NCBI RefSeq assembly: GCF_963678975.1
Contig: NC_089273.1
Span: 6,154,507 to 6,218,506 of the forward strand
DNA from: Dysidea avara
Lineage: Eukaryota > Porifera > Demospongiae > Dictyoceratida > Dysideidae
Direction of reading: 5' to 3'
DNA: 64,000 nucleotides
Shown here: one piece after another, positions 45,301-57,906 of the stretch
Numbering within the stretch: position 1 is the stretch's first letter
Layout of the letters: the number at the start of each line of letters is the position of its first letter
The notes under the pieces: generated by a model
What the model was told of the DNA's origin: nothing
Database searches by the model: none
The model's input: only the letters and a program-made list of their open reading frames with translations
Translations under genes and position numbers: made by a program

Positions 45301-46620
45301 GGAAAAAATGGACTTTTTATATGCTCAGTAGATAGAGTATCGATTGTCGATCTCAGAAATATATAGTTTGTTGGGTTGGAATTAACTACTTTGGCATGCA
45401 CAGTGCTTAAAAACTGAAAAAAGGTACATGTTTTCTCCGGGAGAGCTCCATACATTTTAAAGGGGAAAGTGGCACAATTGAATCAGGAAGCCATCTAGCA
45501 ATCTGGACTGTCTTGAAACTTCAGTTGCTTCTAGCTATTAAGTTTGTACATATAATGAGAGTAACTTCAGATGTTATCGGATCTCAGCGATCTTTGTACG
45601 TTTTGTGGTGAGCAAATATGCTTCACCTACTCCACAGTTCTCAATGCAACGGTGTCATACCCATAGGTAAGTGGCTATCTCAAGTGAGTAAAAACATCAA
45701 CTTAACAACTTATAAAGGTAAACAACTAAAGTGGAGGTGCCACAATGATGCAACATTACCTAAGGTGGAGTTGTGGTTTCAATTACGGCATTGTTATGCT
45801 GACTTTGAAGTGGTTTGTATTTTTGAGCTGATGACACAGTTATCAGAAAATTGCTCTGGAGCTGAAAATCGCTAACCCCAGCGAAGTAACTACACACTTA
45901 AAAGTAAGCACCAGTGACTACCTTCCACCCGACACTACATTTTTTTAAGTGTTAAAGTATTCTACATACATTACAATGCTTGAAAAGATTACAAGACGAT
46001 ACAAAACTTACTTATATATAATGCGCATGACAAAACTAAGATTTTCATGATGATCAGCGTGTGGACAAACCCCATAGTGATTTTCATCCTCACTGGAGCT
46101 CGGACTACGGAGAAATCTCAAGTTAAACGCGAGTTGTTGTTTTGTGCCAGGGTTCTATTGGGGAATATACGGAGAAATTTTTTATTAAAAAATCTTGAAT
46201 ACTGGAATTCCTACTGCAATACACCTGTGAGACATACACCCATCAGTTATGATGACATGACAAAATAAAACAGCTTCAAAGCTTTGGTGACTTTCTTGTT
46301 AGAAGCTTTAGAAGGTAAAATTTGACCTTTGTTCCAGTCCCAGTAGCATTTGTAAGCTGTAAACATCAATCTTAGCTTGTTTTTCACAAACTTGTGCATA
46401 CGTACAGATTGTACCTATACCAGTAGAAGCAGACCAATTGCCCTACAAGACACAATGTACTAAACTTAGTAGCTAGACCATTCAGGCTGTATCCAGGCAC
46501 TAACAATGGTACCTACTCTACAAGTAAGGAGCACATTACGTATAATCCAAGCATTAAACATCAGTGCCATTCATACCTTGCAGCATGCATGGTGATATGT
46601 ATCACTTTTAAATGAGCCTT
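45301..46620. other. Gene-free stretch
   Basis: Frames at 45618-45875 and 46047-46268 show no recognisable motif. The first 150 bases may be 5' LINE sequence. No repeats identified. Confidence 0.35.
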
Positions 46621-46626
46621 ATATTA

Positions 46627-46879
46627 TAGATCCTTTTCAGGTGAGCTGCTGCCATAGCAACATCCACCATTTTGGAGTACAACCCGTTTTGAAATCTTGG
46701 TAGCATGGGGGAAAGCATACATTTAACCAGGTCAACCTTTGCTGTGGAATGCAGAATAAGCTCTACTTCTTGGGTATTGTTTTACTCTTATCAAAAGCAA
46801 CACTACCAGGGTTGCAAAACGGGTTGTACTCCAAGATGGTGGATGTTGCTATGGCAGCAGCTCACCTGAAAAGGGTCTA
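46627..46879. mobile_element. MITE with 60-bp TIRs and TA flanks (253 bp)
   Basis: Left TAGATCCTTTTCAGGTGAGC and right complement TAGACCCTTTTCAGGTGAGC start inverted repeats of about 60 bp (including CATAGCAACATCCACCAT). TA lies outside both ends, compatible with a Tc1/mariner-type target. Confidence 0.8.
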
Positions 46880-46881
46880 TA

Positions 46882-48005
46882 CCACCATCTTACAAAGTAT
46901 ACTAAAATGATGGGAAGCAGGCAGATACTCCTGAACCTGCAGAAATGCAGATGGACAACTGTAGGAATGTGTATATGCCTATATGTTTACCACACAGCTG
47001 TTACCAAAAAGGTTGGCAAAGCAAAAAAATAAAGCTGTAACAATAAAGGTTGTTGAAGTTGTAACCAAAAGAAAGGGAAAATAAAGAAAGGAAAAAAAAG
47101 AGGAAAAAAACCAAAAAAAAACCAATACATGGATTTGATTTCACACCCTAACTGGCCAAATTTCGTGCTCTACCACATGGCACAAGTTGATCATAAAGGC
47201 ATGCTTAAGTTGTAATGGAATAGGTGTTATTTTCAGTTTGCATATAAAAAGAGCGAGTTTGCTTTACTCCTTCACATTTAACACACTGTAAATGACAACG
47301 ACAGAAGTTAGAAGCCTCATTTAAAAGTAAGACAATTATTAGAGAATGAGTGCTTTGTTTGGTAAAATGCTTTGATACATGTATTAGCTGGCACGAAAAT
47401 TGTTGAACACCAAAAGAATGCAGACATACAGACGGACATCTTTTCAGCTATATAGATGATCAAAGATGTATGAACAGAAAAGAGCGCTACAAAACTTCAG
47501 GAATAAAACACGCAAGGTAACTAGTTTGATGCTATATGGTGCTCCAATTCAGTATGGGGTGTCTGTTACCTATGCAAGAACACACAACAACTAAAGAAAC
47601 AAAGAAAATGACTTATGTAACTAAACAAGTAAACAAAGAAAATGAATTATATACCTCCTATTAATTGTGATTGGATTTCCTGTGAAGTAAAGAACCAACA
47701 AGTAAATACCAACAATGTACATAATAATATGTAACCGGATTTGTGAAAAAGGTACTTTTCCACACACTATACATGTCAGCAGCAAAATTAATATTGAAAA
47801 TTATTGTTCTTCTCATGTAAATGTAGCCAAATACTGTATGTTAACTCAAGAAAATTTTTAGATATGCAATAATGCAATAAGAGTTATGGAATCAAATTAA
47901 ATAAAAAGTTCAAATATTGTGAACGAACAAGTTACACCTTTTGCAAATCAGGATACAAAATATGTAATACAACGGTTTGTTATTCAAATAACTGTAGAAC
48001 TACTG
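46882..48005. other. Gene-free stretch
   Basis: Contains an A-rich tract at about 47030-47130 (AAAGGAAAAAAAAG-like) and GTAACCGGATTTGTGAAAAA at 47732, which resembles one TGTGACC-family end without a partner. No coding. Confidence 0.4.
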
Positions 48006-48330
48006 GAAGAGTTCTCATGAAAACCCAATGAAATTAATTTTGAAAACCCTATGAAAATGATGAAAACCCTTTGAAAAGTCAAAATTTCATTGGGTGGCCA
48101 AGATCTTTCATTACATTTTCACATACTAAACCTACGAAACTCCATTGAAACTTTACCAACGAATACTCCATGAAATTATTTCTCATAGAATTTTCATTGT
48201 TTATTTTAATGAATATTCATTGATTTGTCCAATGAAATACTACGAAAATAAAAATTCATTGGGGAAACCCATGAAATTTTGACTTTTCTTAGGTTTCTTT
48301 GAAACTTTCATTGTATTTTCAATGCCAAAT
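48006..48330. repeat. Complex inverted repeat built on CCAATGAAA motifs
   Basis: AAAGTCAAAATTTCATTGGG (about 48075) and its complement near 48255-48285 are inverted, and CAATGAAA, TTTCATTG or close variants occur about ten times across 320 bp in both orientations. Probably an old foldback element. Confidence 0.5.
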
Positions 48331-49046
48331 TGCCCAGTAGTGTATATAGTGTGCCTGGTTAGTCATAGATGAGTGCTCCGAGAAGTGAATTTGCCTATAG
48401 ATTATTAGACAGTTGTATTGTACTCCTTACACCTATTGACAAAACGCTCTAATAGAGCAGTTACTATGGTCTACATGTACATGGTAGCACTGGAATGAGT
48501 ACTGGTATGACAGATATTGATTATCCATATTCAAAAAGGAATACTGCAAGATAATTGCTAACCTTTGATCTTTGGGAGATAATGAGGTCTTTAAAATCCA
48601 ATAGAAATTTCTGAAGAGATTCTCTAAAATGGTTAGGGACCACAAGGTTCTCTAAAATGATTAGAGACCTCCTATCTCCAGCTGCGAGAGTCAACACACA
48701 CAACACACCTCACTATTGATCACTGGTGTGCTGCAGACCTCACAATTGATCACTGATCTGCTATGCAGGAGGCAGAGCAAATCAAGTAGGCTTTCTTTTA
48801 TATACAATAATGTGGATTGAGTGTGGGTTTAAATTTTGTGCAAGATATGATGACATGATGATGTTTTACTGAACCCACAATAAATCCATGCATCTATTAG
48901 TATAAATACACCCACACCATTTTCTAAGTCAGTTAGAGACAGCCCACTCAGATCTTCATGGCTTTAAAAAACCTCGGCTTTGCCTCGGGTTTTTAAAATC
49001 ATGAAGCTCCTCGTGGTAGGTCTCTAACTATTGTAATGTATTGATT
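48331..49046. other. Non-coding stretch with a short hairpin
   Basis: CTCTAATAGAGCAGTTA lies at 48449. A TCTCTAAAATG(G/A)TTAG(G/A)GACC block is repeated at about 48611 and 48650. A hairpin at about 48956-49008 pairs TTCATGGCTTTAAAAAACC with GGGTTTTTAAAATCATGAAG around CTCGGCTTTGCCT. Confidence 0.5.
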
Positions 49047-49372
49047 CAATTTTATTGAATAAGATCTTGTTTAAAAGAACAACTAATAAGAGTTGAACGA
49101 GGAACTGAACGGAAGATTACGTTTCAACTACCCTGATAGAACATACATCTACCTTACCAGGCGATGAATCGTGGACAAGATCATGAAGTTGTTATTGCAG
49201 TCTTCAATGTGTAGGAAGACACATTTACACTCCTTGGTTAACTCTACAGGGACAGCTGAAACTTTCAGAAGCAAACTTTCAAACTTCCATAACTCTTCTC
49301 TATTGTATTGATTGTAGTTATTGTAGCAGTCACCAGTTGTTCCTTTAAACAAGATCTTATTCAATAAAATTG
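49047..49372. mobile_element. TIR element (AATTTTATTGAATAAGATCT ends)
   Basis: The first about 38 bp, CAATTTTATTGAATAAGATC and onward to GAACAACT, are repeated inverted at 49335-49372. Total 326 bp. No target duplication could be fixed. Confidence 0.75.
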
Positions 49373-49644
49373 TTGTGTTAATTTAAAAAACCAACTAAGG
49401 TTGTTAAATTTGATGGTCATTTCACCTGCACAACATAGATGATCTTTGTGTTTAGCAATATGGTTAATATTATTTCAGGTCAACAGTATTAACACTAGTG
49501 AATTACAGTCAGTGGTAACTGCTACTAAATAAACTGTATAAAGATATAAATTAACTAGAGTCCATTTGGTTCTACTTGGGGTACTTAGAGATAATGAGTC
49601 ACTCTCTAGAATTCCTATGGATATAAATACATGAAAATATCAAG

Positions 49645-49885
49645 GAGAAAACATCCTGACCGCCTGGCAGACTACTGTAAGCGTTCAAGCGTAAATCGGA
49701 TGGCTGCAGGTTCGAGGCTACCTAGGTCCAGTCATGGACTTTTTCTCCTTTCTGCAACTTTTCAAACACACCTTAAGTAGCTAATGTCTTAGTGTCTAAT
49801 GTCTTTGAGCAGGCTGTAGGACCAGGTGTCCTACAGAACTTCAGCACTTGTGCTGTAAAGCATTAATAAAATAATAAAATAAAAT
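49645..49885 (+). mobile_element. tRNA-derived SINE
   Basis: Begins with a tRNA-like head (TGACCGCCTGGCAGACTACT) containing a B-box-like GGTTCGAGGCT near 49709, followed by a unique body and a tail of AATAAAATAATAAAATAAAA. This is the standard tRNA-SINE layout. Confidence 0.6.
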
Positions 49886-51655
49886 GTGTGTATTATGTTA
49901 TGTCATCTTTTACCTGTTCTAGTAGACTGGTCTCATAACGTTTCTTTACTTCATTGATGTGCTCAGCTACTTGTGTCATGGTACTAGAAGCTGCCTGTAG
50001 TGAAGTAGTAAAAGCTACGTAAGTACTAGACTACAGTACTAGACTACAATACTGCTGTAGTTAATACAGAGGGAACAGGTTTTCTATAATGGATATTTTG
50101 TGACAGAAATTTTTTGACTTAGTTTAGTTGTAACAAGATGAGGTTATCTACTTTTAAAGGTAAGCTGAGATCTGTTGGGATCAAGATGTATTGGTGTGAT
50201 TAGTGTGAAGGTTTACTTTAAATAGGGTTGACAACGTGGAGAATATATATGTATTTACCAGATTTCTTGGTGGAGGAAAGTAGCCACCACCATCATTGAT
50301 TTTGAAAATAGTTGTTATTCAATATTTAACACAATTAGAGTCTTGATATACTGTATATTTGAGGTCTTTATACGTACATTTAAATACTTGACTTCATATT
50401 TTTCAAATACGTACTGGAAAGTAATGGCCATTGTAACTTTTCACAGCATTGTTGACATTTAGTTAAAAAAGAAATCTTACTTCTGACTTTTCCAATATGT
50501 ATCTCTATGGTTCCTTGTAAAGCTAGTATGTACTTACGTACATACACCTGTGTATTTGAATGTGTATGTGTAGTTCAGTGCATGGTTCTTCCAGCAACTC
50601 CCATAAAACTTTGTTGCTGACCACCATGCATGACATGCTCCATCATCTTGTGTTGTTTGGATTTCTATATTTTTGTAAATTAAATCAACCAGTGGGTAGA
50701 CAGTTATTATGTAACCATAATGAACTAACTGTCCATTGCAAAACCATGATATGGCTGCTGTGGTCTGGTGCCCAATTGTGTGGAGTTTCATGAGCTTCCT
50801 AATGGTGCTAATGTGCTAATTTGAAATTCAAAGCTTATTGCATTGGCGAGTTATTGGTAAGTAAGGGAAGGTCTAAATGAACTTTAGCACAAACCTATTT
50901 ATTACAGTAAACTGTAATTAATGCAATGGATGAAATGTTTACAAAATGGGAAAAGTTTGCAAATTTTCTGTGTGTTAGTTTAATTTCTTGATAAAGGAAG
51001 GAGATAAACATTGTGATCACCAAAGAAAAGGGAGTTTAAAAGTCTTTGTTTTATGCCATTAGACAGAAGATATAGCAATAGTCCATTCACTCTTCCTGTG
51101 CCACTTCTAAGCATTTATTGTCTACTTTTCTTTGTGATTCTGTGTGAATATCCTATTTAATGCTTGCCTAGGTTTATTCATTGTTATTGTGTGCTATGCA
51201 GAGTTGTTATAAGGTAACAAACCATAAAATCTGCAAAACAATATCAGTACGCATTCCATTATTTTACCACTACCTTTCTATAACATGTATGCTCTTACTG
51301 TACATGTATGTGCCAATTCTACTATGACATTCAATCCCCTCATTACCAATTATGCAGAGGCTCCAATCTACTATTTCTAAAGTGCTATAACTTACAACAT
51401 ATGTATATATACAATATAATTATACATCAAATTACTCACTATATAATGAGGAATTTAATTGAGGAGTTTTTGTTTACACATGAGTAACCACAAGGCTATT
51501 GTATAATATAACGTTAAAGTGCTAATATTGGCCTGAGTGGAACCACACAAAAATCTAACAACTAATCAATCTAGTACTGTATATTATAATAACATGCCTG
51601 TTGATAGTTGAAGCAATTATCTCCAAGTATGGTTTTCAGATGATTGAACAAGTGT
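49886..51655. other. Gene-free stretch
   Basis: A minus-strand frame at 50534-50791 has coding-like composition but no motif I recognise. No repeat identified in the rest. Confidence 0.35.
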
Positions 51656-51658
51656 CCC

Positions 51659-51872
51659 ATAGGCGTTGGAGATGGGAGGGGGGTATGGCCCCCCATTTTC
51701 ATTGGACAAACAGTCACAGTAGCTATTCATAGAAGCAGTGTAGCAGGCTATATGTGCAGTCATATTAATGAGGAGATATAGTTGGTGGAGGGCAGCAGAT
51801 AGTTACTGTACTTTTTTTGGCCTTCAGCTTACAGCTAGCTCCCTCACTTTTTGGCCTGTTCCACTGCTCCTG
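51659..51872. mobile_element. Degenerate hAT-like element
   Basis: The GGGAGGGGGGTATGGCCCCC head, the TTGGTGGAGGGCAGCAGATAG body and the TTTTTTTGGCCTTCAGCTTAC stretch match parts of the 1614-1958 element in order. The flanks AAGTGTCC / AAGTGCGC match 6 of 8. Confidence 0.45.
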
Positions 51873-51879
51873 AAGTGCG

Positions 51880-53240
51880 CACAAAGCCGCTGCATATAAA
51901 AGTAGCAACACTCACATAATCTGTCTCCTTGTTGTTTCTTTTCATTAGTACTAATACTATCACTTTGAAGCACAATGTTTACTATCAACCATCAAAAGTG
52001 TGTGATGATGCAACCTTACCTGCACAAGGGATTGGTTATCCCTGCTCCCTTCACTTAAGGGCATAACAGGATACTAAGTGCAAGGGTTACTAAAAAAAGA
52101 AGCTACAAAGTGCTTAGAAAGTGATGCCAAATGTGTTAATCATCATCAATACTCACCAAATGGTGGCTGTGGTGGTGAGTGGGTTTTGTGTAGCAAAATG
52201 TGGGATCTATTCTTTAACAGAATAAGCAGGATGCAATCAACACAACTTCAGCCTATGCCAGGTTGAAACATAGCTATTGGATTTTGAAGTTCTTTTGGCC
52301 ACTGTTAAGGGACCTAAGTGTAAGTTAACGCACAAATCGAGGTATCTTCGGTATTTTAGAGACCTGGGGAATGGCACAATAAACATGTGCCATTGTGCCA
52401 TTCCTAAGGTCTCTAAAATAGCGAACCACCGATACCGCGGATTTGGGCGATAACCAATTTACTGAACGGACTATGCCGGGCTCGTACGGCTCTGGTCACT
52501 GGCTGCCAATAATGGCTGCTTCCTGATCAAATTAGTGTTAAAACAACTCACTGGTAGGCTTCCTAGATGAATACAATCATCTCTATTATTCCAGCAATGT
52601 TTTCTTCAAATTCTAGTGATGATTTCTGATGGCTGTTGTGACTGGAATCCAGCTAAACACGTGATGCATGTGACGAAAAAGTTTTGTCACGGGTATCTAA
52701 CCAGTTTAGATACCTACCCGCGGGTATCTATTTTAAATACCTCATTAACGACCAAACTTCAAAGCATGCTATGCGTACCATAGTCTAAAACCTGCTGAAA
52801 CATTGACAGGCAGTACAAAAACATTTTTCTGTACCAATGGCTTCATGGCTTCAAAACCACGACTTCCAAGTACCGCGGCTAACTGCCAATGTAAAAGTTT
52901 GTTTTACTGCAATCTCACAAGTACTTAACCTCAATCACTTCCTTTCATAAACAAGGTAGACAAAACAACAGAGATGTCATGAATGATCAGCATGAAGAAC
53001 ATGCTGTACACACAAATTATTTGACAAAGTCTACATCAGCAAGTATGAAAGGGAACTTCATCACGTTATCTTCACACACACTTTCTTCAAATTTTATAAT
53101 TCCTCACACTATTACATCTAAGTTCAAATCAACTTCTTGATGCAAGTTAGAGAATCTAGGGTACATAAATATTGTATGGAATTTATGAGATCAGTGGTAG
53201 CTTGTGCCCACATGGTTTTGACAGAACAAACCCACTCAAT
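51880..53240. repeat. Duplicated module A (first part)
   Basis: Homologous to 55860-56800 and 57020-57735: shared blocks include GATGCAACCTTACCTGC, GGCTGTGGTGGTGAGTGGG, CTCACAAGTACTTAACCTCA, GACATCTC/GATGTCATG and GAGATCAGTGGTAG. The copy resumes at 54940-55160 after an insertion. Only possible exon scraps, no intact frame. Confidence 0.75.
52330..52460. repeat. Inverted repeat inside module A
   Basis: TATTTTAGAGACCTGGGGAA pairs with TTCCTAAGGTCTCTAAAATA around AATGGCACAATGGCACA-like sequence at 52353-52424, and the symmetry extends to ATCGAGGTATC / GATACCGCGGAT. Absent from modules B and C, so an insertion. Confidence 0.65.
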
Positions 53241-53356
53241 GGCAGTGTTGGGGCTAAGGCAACAAGTTATGTAATATTATTAATGTTGTGGTAATTACTT
53301 AAGTAATATAATGAAATATGCTATGTTACTTTTGCAAGGCATTACCCAAAGTAATA

Positions 53357-54632
53357 CAGGGCCGGAGGAGGGAAATTTGAGTTGGTCAGGCCAATGACGA
53401 TAATGTTGAAATTGCTACTATATACATGCCAATGAGAGAGGAGCTGTTGCACAGTGGGCGAAGTGCAAAGCACAAGCATTCTAGGGGGTCTGGGGGGGAT
53501 GCCCCCACAGGAAATTTTTGAAAATTAGACACTCAGATATGCAATCTTAGTGATATTTCACTGCTAGCTAGCTATATAAATATGCTCAAGCCTATCTGTT
53601 GTTCTTCAGACTTTCTATACTATGTATAATTGTAGACCTGACATAGCTACAGGGGACACAGCATGAAACTTGCTGTATGGTTCATTTAGTTATAGCTGGC
53701 AATTAGAAGTTCAAGGGGGGTCTGGGGTGCAACCCCCAGGAGCTGCAGAATTTTTGCAATTTAAAGGCTTGAAAATGCCTTAAAATTGATGCTAAATTTT
53801 AAAGTAAAACTAGCTAGCAACTTGCAACTTTCCCCCAAAATTTCACAGGGAACCCATACAGCATGGCCCCCTTTAGCTAGGATATAATCACTATAGAGTG
53901 AATTTACACAGCTACAATAAAAAACTACACAGCTACAAAAATACAGTATACTACTATACTGGTTTGTATGAAGTGAACGGATCATCACATAAATATACTG
54001 GTAGACAGTCACGAGATCAATCAGTATTCGAAAATGGCGCGATACGGGTGAGACTGAGAGTTTGCTCAGTATCTCGACAGGACGAGTGGGTAGTTGAAGA
54101 GGAGTGATTTCTACTCAACATCTCATCCAGATGGCCACCATGTAATGTATGGGTGTACAGCTTTGAGTCATCTGGTTTGTCACTGCCAGTCCTTCGCCCA
54201 ATAAAAGAAGCCAAGAGAGACAAGCCAAGGAATGCTAATAATTAATTTATGAAGATTGAATTGTGATATAAGTGTGCTGGTTTAGAATCAAAGAAGGCAC
54301 CTGCCTTACACGTGATAAATGCCAACTGTCGGCACACGTGATACTGTACGTAGAACCCACAATCATTTCTGTACGAAACGATACGTAGCTGTATTGTAAG
54401 GTAATTGGAGGTACTATACGTGTAGTTCTGTGCTTTAGTTAGGCTGAGAAACTAGGTGACTACTCGTGTCATGCATTTTCAATAACATCTGTAAAATGTA
54501 CGTAGCTACATGTAGATGTGATCGTCCAAAGATTGCATGAGAGTAATGTAGTTCGAGCTGGTCAGCTAGTTGGTTCAACTCCAGATTATTGGTCCGGCTC
54601 AGCCCTGACCAACCGGACCGTCTCCTCCGGCC
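53357..54632. mobile_element. Large TIR element (GGGCCGGAGGAG ends), 1.28 kb
   Basis: Left CAGGGCCGGAGGAGG ... GTTGGTCAGGCC and right CCTGACCAACC ... CTCCTCCGGCC are inverted, flanked by GTAATA on both sides. It contains two GGGGGTCTGGGG...CCCCCAG repeats (about 53484 and 53714). No transposase frame recognised. It interrupts module A together with surrounding GTAATA-rich sequence (53240-54940). Confidence 0.65.
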
Positions 54633-54939
54633 TTGTAATAGTTATAGTAATTCTATTACTGCAAGTAATTAATGAAGTTACTCATCTTACCAATCCACTG
54701 AGTAACACCAAGCCACAACGAAGTAATGATGAATGAAGCTTATTGACCAGTTTGGTTCTATTAAATGCAAGATTTACACAATGTCCAACAATGTGGGCAT
54801 GTCATGTGCTAAGTTTAAGGTGGTAGTTGCACATGTGACAGCTTAAGCTGTGGACTTTAAGTAATATAATATGTAATATTATTATATAGTTGCTTAATTT
54901 TACGGAACTGTAACTATGTAAAAGTAACTACATCAACAT

Positions 54940-55160
54940 TATTTATTGGATATATTGCACAAAAATTACAGCACAATTGCTTTCTCTGTAACATTCGGTG
55001 AAATAGAAAACCAACAGCATCATTAGTTTCCAGGTCTTGCACTACTTATTATATCATCTTAAAACATATGATATTGTATTGTACTTTGCATGGGAGGATC
55101 ATCAAAGTATTGCTGCATACTGTAGTGTCCATATTATACCAAATAACTGCACTGTGTGAG
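54940..55160. repeat. Duplicated module A (second part)
   Basis: TTGGATATATTGCACAAAAA, TTACAGCACAATTGCTTTCT and GAAAACCAACAGCATCATTA match 56603-56700 and 57535-57620, continuing module A across the insertion. Confidence 0.7.
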
Positions 55161-55279
55161 TCATACACAGTACAGTTATGCAGAACAGTTATGTAAGGAA
55201 CGTTACAAAAACAACCTCATTAGCTATCCAGACAGATCCTTGGACCAACTAGTTGGTGAAATACATTATATCGACACTG

Positions 55280-55810
55280 ATTACTGAAAACTAAAGCAGT
55301 TAAATTAAGCATGCAAGATGAACACTCCAAGCACGAAGACCTTGCAATAGAACTTTTAAAACACTGCCTAAATGCTGGTGTGCGCAAAAAATACAGCACT
55401 CAGCAAGGAAAATACAGCACTCGGCTTTACCTTGTCCTGTATTAGCTTCTCCACACACGCAGAAGTGTTTTAACTATAACATACAGTATACACTTACACA
55501 AATGTACTGTAAATTTTTGTGATGAGATCAACACATTCACTGCACAACTAGAAATGTTGTTGCGGTAAGTGGCTTCAACTTGAGATATTATTTGCTTTGA
55601 TCCACATACCAAATGGAAAACCACACTTTTCTCAGCTACAATCACATGCTGAGCTAGCACTTATACATCATGCAGAGCAATATAAAAGGAGTAAAGAAAT
55701 GTGGTATGAGCATTGCAGTTATTCTTAATATCAAGCAAGACTTAATCTGAGGAGACAACAGTTTGAGTCTATTGTGTGCCATCGTGATGATGTTCATCAT
55801 TAATTTTTGT
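55280..55810 (+). pseudogene. Broken copy of the fibrinogen-related gene's promoter and leader
   Basis: Homologous to 58705-59215: AGCAATATAAAAGGAGTAAA (TATA box at about 55682) matches AGTAGTATAAAAGGAATACA, and AAGCAAGACTTAATCTGAGG matches AAGCTAGACTTGATTTGAGG, leading into GATGATGTTCATCAT, where the real gene has its signal peptide. The start codon region is altered and a TAA follows at once. No fibrinogen domain follows. Confidence 0.7.
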
Positions 55811-55859
55811 GATGATGTGTATGTGCACATGTGCATATACACACACAAGGCCACTGATT

Positions 55860-56800
55860 TGAGGTATACAAGAGTAGCAACATGCATATGCCACTGTAAC
55901 CTATATATAATCCATCTCCTTACTGTTTCTCTTCATTAGTAGAACCACTATCACCTCAAAAAATTGTCCATAATGTTTATTAATGACTGTCAAAAGTGTG
56001 CAATGATGTAACCTTACCTGCAATAGTGAACAAGGGACCAGTTAGTCCTATTCTCATCATTTGAGGGCATGACCACTACAGCACAAGTGTAGGAGCTATT
56101 AAAAACACTTGACAGAAACTACAGAGTGCTTACAGAGTGATGTGCTACAGGCAGTACCACCACATGGCAGTTGTGGTGGTGAGTGGGTAACGCAAACTTT
56201 TGTACATTTAAAAAATTATTTTTACTGTAACCTCACAAGTGCTTAACCGCAATCACCTCCTTTCCATTCTACATGTATAGTGTAAACAAGGTAGGCAAAA
56301 CAGCAGTGATGTCATGCATGATACATGCTGTATACACAAATGATCTGACCATGTCTACATCACCCTGTACAGGGTATATACGTATGTAAGTGCACTTTAC
56401 ATATACACACTTACTTCAAACTTTATAACTCCCCACACTATTACATTTAAGTTCTAATAAACCACCTCTTGTTACAAGTTATAGAATCTAGAGTACATAG
56501 CTAAATACTGTATATTATACTGCATGGCATTTATGAGATCAGTGGTAGTTTGTGCCCAAATGGTTTTGCAGTCACATCAGCACACAGAAAACAAGCCCGC
56601 TTATTGGATATATGTAGCACACAAAAATTACAGCACAATTATTTTCTCTGCAACAATTAGTGAATTAGAAAACCAACAGTATCATTGGTTTCAAGGTCTT
56701 GCACTTGATGGGTTGAAGTTATGCCACTTAAAGCAACTATTCTACACTGCATGGAAGGATCAAAGTGCTACCACATGCTAACTGTATTTTCCATACAGTA
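55860..56800. repeat. Duplicated module B
   Basis: Matches modules A and C block by block (for example TCTCCTTACTGTTTCTCTTC, GATGTAACCTTACCTGC, CTCACAAGTGCTTAACCGCA, GACCATGTCTACATC). On the minus strand an exon-like piece (VMPSNDENRTNWSLVHYC, then GTAAGG) is shared with module A, so an unknown minus-strand exon may have been duplicated. Confidence 0.7.
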
Positions 56801-57019
56801 CCAGTTAGGTACATAACTTTATGAGTCATACAGTACTACAATGTCACACATGTGATCAAATTTTCATAATTTTCCTTGCAAAACTGTTCTCCATAGCTAT
56901 ACTGTTACAGTATTTGCCCAATTAACGCACAGAACTGTTGGCTTCAACTTGTGTTGCATGAACAACACATGTGACATACATAAAATAACTATAACATACA
57001 GTGTATATCTGCACAAACC

Positions 57020-57735
57020 GATATGTACAGGAGCTATTAAAACACTCAACAGAAACTACAGAGTGCTTACAAAGTGATACTACAGGCAATACCACCATAT
57101 GGCAGTTGTGGTTGTGAGTGAGTAATGCAAACCTTTGCACATTTAAAAATTTATTTTTATTGCAATCTCACAAGTACTTAATTAACTTCAATCATTTCCT
57201 TTCCATTCCCCAGTGTAAACATGGAAGACAAAACAGCAGTGATGACATGTATGATCAGTATGAACACATGTTGTACACACAAATGATTTGACCATGTCTA
57301 CATCAGGAAGTATGCAAGGACATTTTACTACTTAAACTTTTGCACACACTTATGTATTTCAACTTATTATAACTCACCACACTATTACATTCAAGTTCTA
57401 ATAAACCGCTCGTTACAAGTTATAGAATCTAGGGTACATAAATACTGTATGGCATTTATGCGATCAGTGGTAGTTTGTGCCCAAATGGATTTTGCAGTCA
57501 CATCAGCACAGAGAAAATAAGCCCACTTTTTGAAATTGGTGTGCAAAAATTACGGAACTATTGCCATTTCTGCAATGTTCAGTGAAGTAGAAAACCAACA
57601 GCATCATTAGTTTCCAGATCTTGCACCTTATGGGTTGAAGATGTACCACTTAAAGCAAATACTGTACTTTGAGTTGGAGGATCAGAGTGCTGCTGTGTAC
57701 TGTGTTTTCCATACAGTACCAATTAGCTACATAAC
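57020..57735. repeat. Duplicated module C
   Basis: Third copy, lacking the first part of modules A and B: starts near CAGGAGCTATTAAAACACTC and runs through GGCAGTTGTGGTTGTGAGTG to CCATACAGTACCAATTAGCT. No coding. Confidence 0.7.
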
Positions 57736-57742
57736 TGTACTG

Positions 57743-57906
57743 TTAAAGCATTACCTTGCTTGTGCTATATGAAAAATAAAGTGCTCAGCACTTGGCCCTG
57801 ATGCTACTGTAATAAAGCACTTGGCTTCGCCTCATGCTTTTTTAACATCTCAGTTGCACACCTTGTGCTTTATTTTTCATAAAGCACGAGCAAGGCAATG
57901 CTTTAA
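57743..57906. mobile_element. Small inverted-repeat element with TTAA-like ends
   Basis: TTAAAGCATTACCTTGCTTG and its complement at 57880-57906 form the ends; CACTTGGCTTCGCCTCATGC lies in the middle. A TTAA-targeting (piggyBac-like) origin is possible but not shown. Confidence 0.5.

Noticed and set aside
50534-50791. 85-residue minus-strand protein
   Set aside because: Composition is plausible, but there is no recognisable domain, no signal peptide and no supporting exon.
57040-57140. Glycine-rich piece of a second fibrinogen domain in modules A-C (GGTGGCTGTGGTGGTG)
   Set aside because: The flanking residues do not match the GGGWWYN region and no fibrinogen motif lies nearby.
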